64,000 nt of DNA from assembly GCA_015844335.1 (NCBI GenBank), contig JADLZL010002437.1, positions 124,001-188,000 of the forward strand, read 5' to 3'. Below the pieces are notes generated by a model. That model saw nothing but the letters and a program-made list of their open reading frames with translations. It made no database searches and had not been told where the DNA came from. Shown here one piece after another: positions 51,192-61,978 of the stretch (positions are counted from its first letter, which is position 1; each line of letters starts with the position of its first letter). A program made the translations under genes and the position numbers. The stretch is from Chrysopogon serrulatus. Its lineage: Eukaryota; Streptophyta; Magnoliopsida; Poales; Poaceae.

Positions 51192-53389
51192 TCTATACCT
51201 AATACTTAAAAGGCAAAATTTCTTGCGATAAAATTTTTCGTCCATCTAAGAGATCGACTCGGTTACCGTTTATCTATCCCTCTCTACTCCTAAAAAGTAA
51301 CCAACGTTATCATTGGACGTCACTTCACCAATACGTGCCCTGAAAAAGTATAAAATACACATATACGTCGTAGCTAGAAATTGAAAACGGGTCAGACTTG
51401 GACGTTGATTAAGGTAAAGACTTCTCTGTGGCCGGCCGTGTGTTTGCTGGGCGCACGGCCTGCACCTAGCGACGGATATATGAAACCACGAATCACGATT
51501 TGGGATCTAGTTAATTAACAAGCAATAAGAAGCTAACCTTGGGTTATATGACTATGTCGTAGTCTGCTAATCTATATGCTGAAGCAAAAACTTTTCGTCA
51601 ATTTTTTTGGTTCATCTTTTCTTTCGTCCACCTCTTTTTTCGTCCAACTAAGAGATTATAATTCAGTTCCAATCAATGTCCAATCTAAACATGGCTTGCT
51701 CCCGTGGAAGCCCACAAAACTTTGTAGATTGATTTCCTTTTTTCTTCTCTACGTTCCAAAATACTACACGGAACCGAAGCCTTAAAATTAAACACTACAC
51801 CAAAGCCCATATATATCCCAATATATATGTCATGTATACATGATTCATAGATAGGACCATGCAAACCGCCATCATGGAAACAACGACCCCGCCGCGCGGG
51901 AGGTAGCCTCCGCTCTCTGCGTGCCGCTGCCGCCGGAGCTGCCTACTACGCTCGCCGGCTTTCACTCGCCCACACGCAAGTCAGCCACACACCATGGGTC
52001 CCACGCCCAGCAGCCGCTACCGGCGCGAACCCAGCAGGCCTGCCGCCGTAGCCACGACTCCAGGCTCGCCGGTTGCCGTGAGGTCCCGACGTGTGTCCAG
52101 CAAGGCCACACTGTGAGCTCCTAGCCATGCCGTTGTGTTCGGTACTGAGATGAGGACGGGGAACCCGTGATGGAATAGAGAATATGTGCCAGCAAAATTC
52201 AATGCAGTTCACCACAAAGAAACCAGGTGCGTTGGGAAGATTGGATTCCTGTAGCAATGTCTTTCCTATGTGGCATCTATAGAAACTACCGTACGGTTTC
52301 AGCATTGGGACTGCCTTTATATGCACACCGTCAAGGAGAAGATCGATGTACGCACGTACACAGCCTACCCGGTGGTGCCAGAAACCCAGGGACCGAGGTT
52401 TTGAGAAGGAGATGTAGAGAAGAGGGTCGTCGCAGCAAGGCAAGACACCACGCTCTGGCTGCACTGGAACCCCCGGTTGGCCAGCGCACGATGTGTGGCT
52501 CTCAACCTGACTGAGGCAGTATCGCTACACGGCAATATCCTACCACAAGCACAAGGTGTTGTGCATCTACGAGAAGCGGAGGCAGAGAAGCAAAGGGAGG
52601 CTAATTAGCACTCGGCCACCAGAAGGACGTACATACGCATGCAGCAGCATGTATTAATAATAGAGGCAAGCTATGAAGACAAGAAGCAAGCAAGTATATG
52701 GAGCCTCAAAGAGGGAAGGCTGGCTAGCCACGCCATGGACAGGTAACCTCTCTTATCTTGTATGTTTATTTGTCTTGTCTTTCTTTGTTTATCAGATACA
52801 CACACATACGGGTGGTGAAGCTCAGTCGCAAGCTAGCTGGAGTCAGCGCCCGTGTTGCGTTGCCTGGTACATCGTTGAGCTAGGTTACGCGGTGATCACG
52901 GTTGTCGCCGTGGCCGGAGGCAATCAACCGTGACAAAAGTCATGCTTGGTCATCGACTTGAGGAGGAACCAGAAGAAGAAGACCTAATCGGTATCAAAGA
53001 AAAAAAAACCTGGATAACCAGTCACGACCATCTGAAAAATAAATTATTTAATTCTTCTAACCGGTTCCATATCAGAGACTAAAACCTTATTCTATTTACT
53101 CTGACCGGTTACTTATTTTTAGAACAAGTTCATCATAATAATTCATATATTCATTGTAAAGTCCAATGAGATGAAAACAATTTCAAACTTCTAACATATT
53201 AGTATCCTCTATTTATTGTTGAACAACTTTCATAGTAAACAATGAAGCCGCAACATATTTAATGAAAACAGTAGTATCCAATAAAGATTATTAATTTATC
53301 TTCTCATTTGTAAACAATGACGTATAAGAGGAACACGAATTAAAAAAGTACTATTCATTTAATCCGTAGCAAACGGGCATATTTCCTAG
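51192..53389 (+). mobile_element. Probable non-autonomous Helitron, about 2.2 kb
   Basis: The left end reads TCTATACCTAATACTTAAAA, like Helitron 5' termini. The right end has a small hairpin CCGTAGCAAACGG, a short spacer GCATATTTC and CTAG (53386-53389) before host T. The base before TCTATACC is T, preceded by A, so the 5' nick may be one base earlier than drawn. The interior (51.9-52.9 kb) is moderately GC-rich and may hold captured sequence, but no domain is recognised on either strand. Confidence 0.55.
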
Positions 53390-54244
53390 TATATTACCGA
53401 ATTATGTTGTATATTTAAATAATATATACTTGGGTAAATTCAAAATCTGCAGTACATAAAACATGTTTAAACTTTGAATTCATGCTGAAGTTCCTTGCAC
53501 CATAATTAGATGCTTAACGAACTTGCTCAAATCTTCGCCTCCATGCTTTGAATTTTCTCCACCTCTATATTCATCGTCTTTTTTCTTTTTCATGATGAAC
53601 TATATAATATATTCATTCATTCAACATTCCTGATTCCACATATATGTTTATTACTTTATCTATTTCAAATTATAATACGTTTTGAAATTTCTAGATACAT
53701 AATTTTTACACCGTATTTTAGACATAATAAATATCAAGATGCGTAGCAAAAACTATAAATCTAAAATAGACAAAATGTCTTCTAATTTGAAACAGAGTAT
53801 ATCTCAATTTCAAGTTTCAAGAAATCATAAAAGAATATGTTTTCCACTCCCGCATACGCCGAAACGTCTCCAGCTTATTACATCTGTATACAATTTTTCC
53901 CAACTAGATACAGCAAAATTTGATCAAAGGACAGAATTTCCACCACAAACTTTCTACTTTCATATCGCACTTCGCTATGATGAACCTCCCATCTGCAGCC
54001 ACAAACTTGAAATGCTGCCTGAGAGATTAACCTTCTGTGACTCGCGTGCCACAGCAGCACTATGTAAATTGTAATGGAACGCAAGGCTCCTGCTCTACTC
54101 TCCTTGAAAAAACTGTGCATAAGGGAAGACCAACATTATACCTGTACAGGCATGGGGGTACCACAGACTAAATTCAAAATTGAAGTATGTTTTGAGAACT
54201 CTGGAGCTAAATATCATGCCCTCTGGTCCTTGAAGGTTGATCTT
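53390..54244. other. Intergenic downstream of the MFS gene
   Basis: AT-rich, no supported coding region. About 53660-53800 has a decayed Stowaway-like core (TCAAATTATAATACGTTTTG, CTAGATACATAATTTTTACA). Confidence 0.5.
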
Positions 54245-57200
54245 TCAAGTACGCGGTTTCCCATATAGATTTGTGTACACAATCTTTGTCCGATAGACCA
54301 GGATCAAGCTCAAGCCAAAAGCAATGATGCAGAATCCGGACATGATCAGGGATGAGAGGAAGAAACAGATGGCGCCCTCACACTTCAATGACGGAGTGGC
54401 TTCAGAGACCATGTTAACTACTCTGCCACTCATTGCCAGCAACGTAGAGTTGTGGTGCTGCTGCGCCTGCTTTGCTGCTTCAGCATCATAGATGCCACTG
54501 GCGATAACCCCTGAGAATACCAGGGAGCCTGCTGGATTTGCAACCGTAAGGAAATTATACAGTGCTCCGAAATTTTTCACCCCAAACAGTTCAGAGGCTG
54601 CTGCTGGCACAATGGCCCAGTGGGCACCATAGCCTACTCCCACAAGTAGCGTGCCAATGTACATTGTCCCAGGCCAAGCCATTGCAAAGTTGAAGTGCCC
54701 AATCGCCATCAGGACTTGAGCTATTGCTAATGCAATTGCCCTTGGATATGCATAATCTCTGAAAACAGGTGAAGGAATGCAAAAGGATCAGAGAAGAAAA
54801 GAGTTGACATGAGTAAGAAACACTGTAAATTTTGGAATTAAGAGTTGAGCAACTCGAATTTACACTTTTGATTAATTCGTGATTGCAAAAGTATTGTGAG
54901 TTTAGTTCACATGTTACTTTTGTTCTGTTCTGTTTGTACATCCAGCATTTAATGTTCATGTTTATATCTAGTAAGTTTACTATAGTTACTTCTGTTCTGT
55001 TTCTTAGCACCAGCAACTAATCTCAATGTTTCAGGTTCCAATTCTCTACTTTGCATTTGTCAGGATGGTGTACCAATTTTGTCAACCTTCATAATCAGTT
55101 ATCCTAGTATCAGTCCAAATATCTATATCAGGCAAGAAATTTATTCTTAAACAACATTATGGCAGCAACAAACACTAGGTACGATATGGAACACCCTCTG
55201 TTCCAAAACGAAGGTGTTTTAGTTTTATCCTAAGTCAAACCTCTAACTTTGACAAGTTTATAAAAGAAAACTAACATCTACAATACCAAATAAATGCACT
55301 ATCAAGATATTTTTTAGCTGTGTACCTTTGTATTAGAGAAATTGCTCCCTTACAAGCAACCACACTGACTCACCTAAAAGAACAGAGGGGCTGTAGTACC
55401 TATCAAGAAATGTTTTATATGGTGATGCATTTTTTCTATAAACTCTGTCAGAGTTACAGAAGTTTGACTTAGGACAAAACTAAAACACCCTACATTTTGG
55501 AACGGATGGAGTAAAAACATAGGTCAACATGGAAGGTTAATATGCTGCCAAAAAGCATTTGAAAACAAAATATTAATAAGATGGCATGCGAAATAAATTC
55601 TATTCAAAGAAGCATAACAATCTTACTTGACAATAATCTCTGAGAAGTACCCTCCACCAATACGTCCAAGAAAGTTCCAGATGCTAATCATTGACACAAA
55701 AATGTGGGTTTCCTCGTAACCCAATGACTGGCTCATTTGCCCAAGATTGTCAATCACAGTGAGACCAGATCCAGAGCCCAGCAGAAGAGAGAAAAATAGA
55801 AGCCAGAAATCTGCCTTGATGAGTGCTTGCATCAGTGTGAAATCCTCTCCTCTCCGTGGACCTCTCCTCCTCTTAACCCTGACAGCACCAACAGCAGCTG
55901 CCTGAACTAATCTTGTCTGCAATTCTATAATCCTTTTTTGCCTCTCTGAGGCTGGAAGTAAATCAACATCCTTTGGCTTTTCATCCTCCACCTCGCTGAG
56001 TATAACCTCCTGTTGCTCCTCAGAAGATGTTGATGCACTTGGTTCTTCTTTCCGAGGTGATGGCAACAATAGAGCATGCAAAGTCTCATCATCATCCGAA
56101 AAGAAGCTGAGTAGAACTGGGATGACTATTGGAACTAATAAAAAGATTATTAGAATGATGGTCAACACGACAGTCACTGACTCGCTTAAGTTGACAAGGT
56201 CTTCCAATAACATGACGCCCATAAGATAAGCAGCCAAGAGCAAGCAGACACTGTATATAAATGTGAAACTTGTGCCATCAGAAGGCCGCACTTGTCTGTG
56301 GCCTCCAACAGGTCTTACAATGAACATTAAAGCTATAACAACCATTGTTGGGCCAACCGCAACCATGAAGATCAGTGCAGCATCATCAGGAGAGTGTACA
56401 ATTGCATAAATCTGTGTTAGAATTGCACCACTTAATCCAGCAAATCCTTTGAGGATACCAACAATGGGTCCACGGCTCTTAGGGAAATTCTGAACGCATG
56501 AGACAAGTGCAGCAGTGTTGAAGTATGTCTCACCATTGTTACCAATGAAGATTAGAATGCACATCTGGGGGAAGGATGATAAACTCTTAGTCACATAAAG
56601 GCAATTCAAGTCAAGAAATATAAAAACATCAATAACAATTTCATTTTTTCCCATGCGGTGATTAGCAAAAGGTCCGGTTTTGGAGACCAAAAGCTGAATA
56701 GGAACTTGGGATCCTGCGCAGAATGTACTGTCACAATTGGGTGTCATGTTAATACTGCGTAGCTTCAGGTAAAAAGCACAACTGATTTCATACATTGCCT
56801 TTTCCCCTTATCTTTTGTCTTGTGATTTGCGACAGACAACAGGAAAAGTCCCAGAAAATCAACAGTAGATGAACCTAACATTCAGTCGATGGGGTGTTTA
56901 GTTCCTTTTGCAAAAACTTTTCACCTATCACATCCAATGTTTGGACACATCCATGGAGTATTAAATATAGGCTAAAAATGACTAATTGCATAGATTGTGA
57001 TAACTTTACGAGACGAATCTTTTAAGCCTAATTAGTTCATGATTTGACAATGTGGTGCTATAGTAATCATTTGCTAATGACGGATTAATTAGCTTAAAAA
57101 ATTTGTCTCGAGGTTTCCTCATGAGTTCAGTAATTTGTTTTTTTTATTAGTCTACGTTTAATACTTCAAATATCTGCCGGTATTTCCGTTGTGACACGTA

Positions 57201-59675
57201 AAAACTTTTCACCCTAGGATCTAAACACATAAAAATCACGAGAGCCAGAAACAAGGTACCATACTTTTGGATTAGACACCAGCCTGGAAAACCAATGGCA
57301 AGTAAATTAGCCATCAGTTTGCTACTAACTAATTATGCAGATGTGTTGGATGTGCATTCTATTGACAGATTGTTTGCAGTCTAGACATTACCTTTTTCCT
57401 GATTTATTTTAACAAATTTAGTCAACTCCATGTAGCCATGTTTGGCTTACCAGTAAAATTCATATTGAAGGTGCATTGTGAAATGCATAGAGGAAACGGC
57501 TAACATCAAGAGGCTAACATCAAAAGGTTACACGTTATCGGTTATGTCATACAGTTGAAAGAAGTTGTTTCTAAGCAGAACTCTCAGGATCTTTCTTTAG
57601 AGCATGAACCCCCAAAAAAAAAGGAGCATCAAACTTCCATAATTATAGATGAAGGTTTTGTAAGAGCATAAATGAGTAAAACTAATCAAACTATATGTTA
57701 TCATGTAATCCAAGAAAAGAAATACTCCCTCTGTCTCCGAAAGCTTCAACTCCTAGAATCCGTGCCAGTCAAATTTTTTTAAGTTTCACCAATTTTATAG
57801 AAAAAAGCATCAATATCTATTACATAAAATGAGTATCTTATAAAAATATATTAAATGATAAATCTAATGGTACTAATTTGATACCACAAATCTTAGTGGT
57901 TTTTTTTTTCTAGAAGTTTGGTCAAAGTTTGAAAATTTTAACTTAAGACAACTCTAGAAGTTGAAGCTTTCAGGGACAGAGGGAGTAGTTCAGTTCTTAA
58001 ATAAAAATGCAAAATAATATTAACTCTATCCATGTGGTATGGACTATAATGTTGCTTGAAATAATATCAACTAAACCAGAGCTTTTACGGAAGGGAACCT
58101 TGTGAAATAAAAGGGGATTTGGCATGTCAAAATCTCAGTTCCTGATCTTGAACCATTTTTTTCTGGAACATTATCTTGATCTTAGGTACTTCAATAGCAC
58201 AAGTTATAGTGGCAGCATGAACCAGAACACCTTTTGAAGCTCTAATGAATGCCATTCTTTCTGTAGAAAGAGATAAGATAACAACTATACATTTCTAATA
58301 CTTTCTTAACAGAGATGTAACCCTGTGATGTCATTTAACTTTTTGGTATCCCTAAAGCAAATCAAGTGACCTCCTGCAACTGTATTTGATATAAGGTAAA
58401 GAGAGTAACCAACGCTGATGTTCTAGATTGCAAATTAACGGAGCAGAATAGGATATGGCACTTAAATCACTGTATGATTTACCCTGACGTCATAGCATCT
58501 ACGGGAAAATTTAGATAATAAGGTACAGCTAGAGGCACATGGAAAGCAGGACAGCAACCACAATGACAGGAGAAGCACGCCACAGACAACAAATGACCGT
58601 ATTCAATAGGTCCTATGTCAAACTGTGCAATGCAACTTCGAGAAGTTCAGCATTACTATAAGAATACCCATTTCCACAATAACTATAGACTTGTGCATTA
58701 ATGGCATACATAACAGTAAACGTCGAAGTTCAGCTACAGCACTATCCTAAAACATAAGGAATCAGCTCAGCTGTCCTTTTCTAAGTTAAGGAGTCCAAGT
58801 GCCACTCTGAATCCCCGAGGCCCGAGGGCATGTGCAGTCTTTTGTATGGTTAGAAATGGTTTGAACGCTAGTAACTCCATGTTTTGAAACCATGTGTCCC
58901 GACCTCAGAAAGTTCAACCGCAGCAAAATCTGCAGAAATTTTTTTTCAATGCAAAAAATCTGCAGAACTGTCGAACATCACGGTATGACCTTGCTACGAT
59001 ACAAAACCGAAAGCTTGGAATTTCAACGGCGACTGCGTTCGGAAACCCAAAATTCCAACATATCGTATTCCACAGAAGCAACGTGCACGATTCAATCATC
59101 AACAACAGTCACGGGCAAGAAAATGCAAGGAAAATTCACCCACAAAAGAAAATGTAAGGAAGCTTAAGCGTTTGTAGAGCGAGCACAGGCGATCGCGACA
59201 TGCAACCAAGCAATGCAAGAATGGAACGTGGGCGTAAGCATCGAACGTGGAGTACCATGGATTCAGGGAAGCGGTGAAAAAAAAAAAAAAAAGTAATACA
59301 GTGATAAGAAAATGAAAAGGCGTGGCGGTGGGGATCTCACCGCCCAGAGCGGGGGCACGGGGACGCGGCGCGTGACGGCGAGCCAGACCCATCCGTAGCC
59401 GACGAGGTTCTGCGCGGCGCCGACGAGGAGCGCGGCCCAGAGCGGGAGCACGGCGCAGAGCGTGCCGGCGAGGAAGCCGACGCTGTCGCCGAGGTCCTTG
59501 GCGACGCCGAGCCCGGCCACCTGGCGCTGGTTGTAGCCGAGCGAGGCCTTGATCACCGGCGAGAGGCTGCCGAAGAGGTAGCCGACCCCGGCGCAGGACT
59601 GCATCCACATCGCCGCCACGAACACCAGCCACCGGTTGTGCAGGAACCCCCACACCCGGCCCCCACCTCCACCAT
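54245..59675 (-). CDS. Nodulin-like / major facilitator superfamily transporter (NFD4-like)
   Basis: This is a multi-pass membrane protein of the plant Nodulin-like/MFS group. The substrate is not known from sequence. Exons on the minus strand: 59675-59341, 56564-55627, 54758-54245, with GT-AG borders; about 595 residues. Seen: the family N terminus RVWGFLHNRWLVFVAAMWMQ, GVGYLFGSLSPVIKASLGYN and GLGVAKDLGDSVGFLAGTL; middle helices with IFIGNNGETYFNTAALVSCV; a charged cytosolic loop (about SSEEQQEVILSEVEDEKPKD); and the second helical half (DFWLLFFSLLLGSGSGLTVI, ISIWNFLGRIGGGYFSEIIV, GVGYGAHWAIVPAAASELFG), ending VYTNLYGKPRT. The ATG at 59675 gives MVEV and joins the family frame only if the following C run (59660-59664, plus strand) is one base too short. 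As read, the frame opens instead far upstream at 60027 with an arginine/proline-rich stretch unlike the family. Confidence 0.9.
55192..55511. mobile_element. Stowaway-like MITE with inner insertion, in intron 2 of the MFS gene
   Basis: Long inverted repeats pair ACACCCTCTGTTCCAAAACG / GGTGTTTTAGTTTT at the left with AAAACTAAAACACC / TTTTGGAACGGATGGAG at the right, next to TA (55512-55513). A non-palindromic stretch of about 90 bp in the middle (about 55316-55405) bounded by GCTGTGTACC and GCTGTAGTACC looks like a nested insertion. Confidence 0.75.
56894..57228. mobile_element. Tourist-like MITE, 335 bp, in intron 1 of the MFS gene
   Basis: The left end GTGTTTAGTTCC...AAAAACTTTTCACC is inverted at the right as AAAAACTTTTCACCCTAGGA then TCTAAACAC. 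The core carries GAGTATTAAATATAGGC, TGACTAATTGCATAG, CGAGACGAATCTTTTAAGCC and GATTTGACAATGTGGTGCTA, a grass-wide MITE family. The target duplication is not clear. Confidence 0.8.
57725..57985. mobile_element. Stowaway-like MITE, 261 bp, in intron 1 of the MFS gene
   Basis: Ends CTCCCTCTGTCTCCGAAAGC and GCTTTCAGGGACAGAGGGAG are near-perfect inverted repeats flanked by TA (57723-57724, 57986-57987). The core is AT-rich with the Stowaway GTCAAA motifs. Confidence 0.92.
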
Positions 59676-61309
59676 TGCGCTTGATTGCGCCCTGGTGGTT
59701 CCTGGCCCTCCGACGCCGCGATACCCCGCGCGCGCGCGGCCGATTCAGGACGGACGAGGCGGCGCGCCGACGGCACGACGGATGGAAGGGAAGGGACGCG
59801 CGGCCGGGGTTGGGATCTTCTGGGCCAGGGACGGGCGTGTCCGGATCGTCGTGCGGCACAGCAGAGGCAGGCTCCGGCAGCGGTCGCCGTGGCCTTTGTT
59901 GGTGCGTTGCCGAATGCCGATAAGCGAGCGAGCGTGCGTGCGTGTCCCACTGTCGCGGAAACAAAAATAACGGACGGGACGGGGCGAAATTCGTGGGATT
60001 CGAGCTCGTCTCCGCTTTCGCTGTCACAGTTTGGGCGGTCGGGTCGGGATCGGGCGGCTATGGTGGGCGGGTAGGGCCTCTCAGAGGTGGAGGTGGAGGT
60101 GGAGGTGGAGGTGGAGCGATGGCGACTCGGCGAGACCGCCGCGAGAGGAGGAGGAGAGCAGGAGAGCAGGAGACGAAGGCCAACGCAGGCGAGGCGACAA
60201 ACACGGGCGGGCGTTGGCACGCAATTGACCTCCGGTGCGCGCTTCACGCTTTCACTGATGGCACGCACGGGCCACCGGGGTGCCGGCCGCCATGCGCGGG
60301 CGGCGCGGCACGACACGGCACGACACGACACGAGCCGTACAAGCCCCAATGCGCGGCAGTAGCTAGCGGGAGACACCGCCGAGCTTTTTGCTTTGCAGCG
60401 ATGCCTGCCGCCTGCCGGTGGGTGACCGACCGAGCTGGACGTGCCGTGTGGCGGGCACGGTGTGCCGATGCGCCGAGACGTGCGGTACGTGTTGCCCGCC
60501 GGGTGGAAGACACCAAGCGGACGCGTTTGGTGTCAGTTGTGCCGTTGCCGGCTTTGGTTGGCGCTTGAGCGACGGTGAGCAAAGCAGAAAGCCTAGAGGA
60601 AGAAAGTCCCAAACTCCCAACGCCGGTCACAGTCGCTAGTGTAGTCCACTTGACGCCGGAGAATGGCTGTTTGTGCCGTCGGCGTCTTCCGCGGCGTCCT
60701 TTGCCGCTGCCGTGCCGTGTGCCGTGCATGCTTCCTGTCATTTTCGCAGCCGTCTCGTTGGTGCGCCGATGATATGATATGATATGATATGATAAACGCA
60801 ATTGGTAATCTATACTGAATTTCATTTCTGTGATAAACAGACTGCTCCGTCTGCTGAGATGGTGTGCTACACGTCAGCCGTGTCAATTGAGCGCTTGCCT
60901 TTTTCGCTGATGTATGTGAGCCGGACAAAATAGACAGCGATTTCGATTCTACAGACTGATTCCGTTACAACGAACCACCGTTCTCATAAATCCACAAGAG
61001 TAGAGCTAGCGATGGGATGGCAGTTCGTACGGGCATCCCAAAACTCACCCAAGAGCCAGGTATCCGCAAAGATACAGAAGTTGCGGGTGTCAAATTTTTT
61101 CGACGGATACCCGATGGCTACCTAAAATTTTTAAGCTATTTGTATATAAAGTAACATTTAATAAAATAAACCGACCTGATTTCTTTGTAAGAGAAAAATA
61201 CTCATCATTGTTTAAGCGGTGATAAAAGACAATCAAACAAAGCCTTTAGTACTCGATGAGTACCTACAAACTCTAAGAATAAATATGAATAGTTTTAAAA
61301 TGTGTCATA
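59676..61309. other. Upstream flank of the MFS gene
   Basis: GC-rich to about 60.75 kb, with many open frames on both strands but no domain. Includes a (GGTGGA)n tract at 60085-60116 and a (GATAT)n tract at 60771-60793. From 61.0 kb AT-rich transposon-like sequence (GGCATCCCAAAACTCACCCA, GACGGATACCCGATGG) begins. Confidence 0.5.
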
Positions 61310-61527
61310 CTCCCTCCGTCCCTAAATAAATGTCCGTATAATGCGTGCCACAAGTTTGACTTAATTTGTAGAAAATGTGTGCAATATTTATATCCTAAAT
61401 AATTTTGTTAAAAACTAGATCCAAAGATCTTTCTGATGATACTAATCGATGATATTCATTATTTATTAAAATTGCCGGTGGTTATTTCTCAGGAAGCAAA
61501 GCGACACTTATTTAGGAATGGAGAGAG
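61310..61527. mobile_element. Stowaway-like MITE, 218 bp
   Basis: Ends CTCCCTCCGTCCCTAAATAA and TTATTTAGGAATGGAGAGAG are flanked by TA (61308-61309, 61528-61529). It shares the ATGCGTGCCACAAGTTTGAC core with the elements at 1385 and 24127. Confidence 0.92.
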
Positions 61528-61629
61528 TATGTGTCGACTGATCCAATTAACATGACCCAAGCCAGTAGCGTATGGGATAGACACCTATGTCATATTTGGT
61601 ATGTGTGATCTCACTGAGTAAATAAGGAA

Positions 61630-61765
61630 TTACATTCTTGCTTTTCTTCAGTGACACGGCTGACACCAGTGATGGGCTTCATGCCAAGCTTCAGCATGGC
61701 CTTGCGGCTCTTCTTCTCACTTGTGCTTTGCTTTGACCTGCCACTGGGATCCCCTTCTTGTCCTG
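61630..61765 (-). pseudogene. Fragment of a nascent polypeptide-associated complex alpha (NAC-alpha) gene
   Basis: On the minus strand this reads GDPSGRSKQSTSEKKSRKAM followed by LKLGMKPITGVSRVT. This is the start of the NAC domain of NAC-alpha, the ribosome-bound chaperone subunit, preceded by part of its linker. After SRVT the frame shifts, and the expected KKSKN continues one frame over and then runs out. No other exon of the gene is nearby. It is a short, broken fragment, probably carried here by a transposon. Confidence 0.8.
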
Positions 61766-61978
61766 AAGATTAAAAGGTGACCAATACTTGTTAGAGCATA
61801 GGTATATTGATTGTCCAACACACCAGAGAACCAAACAATCAGCAAATTTCCTTTGAAGGAAACAAGAAAACTCATGGCATAACATTTGTTTGCCCAGTCT
61901 TCTTGGTCATCAACAAATGAGACTGCCTAATTAAGCAATACAGTTTACTTGTCTATAAAAACTATACATTTATGCCGT

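Noticed and set aside
59676..60027. N-terminal extension of the MFS protein starting at 60027
   Set aside because: The arginine/proline-rich stretch is unlike the family, and a one-base correction makes the ATG at 59675 give the usual short N terminus.
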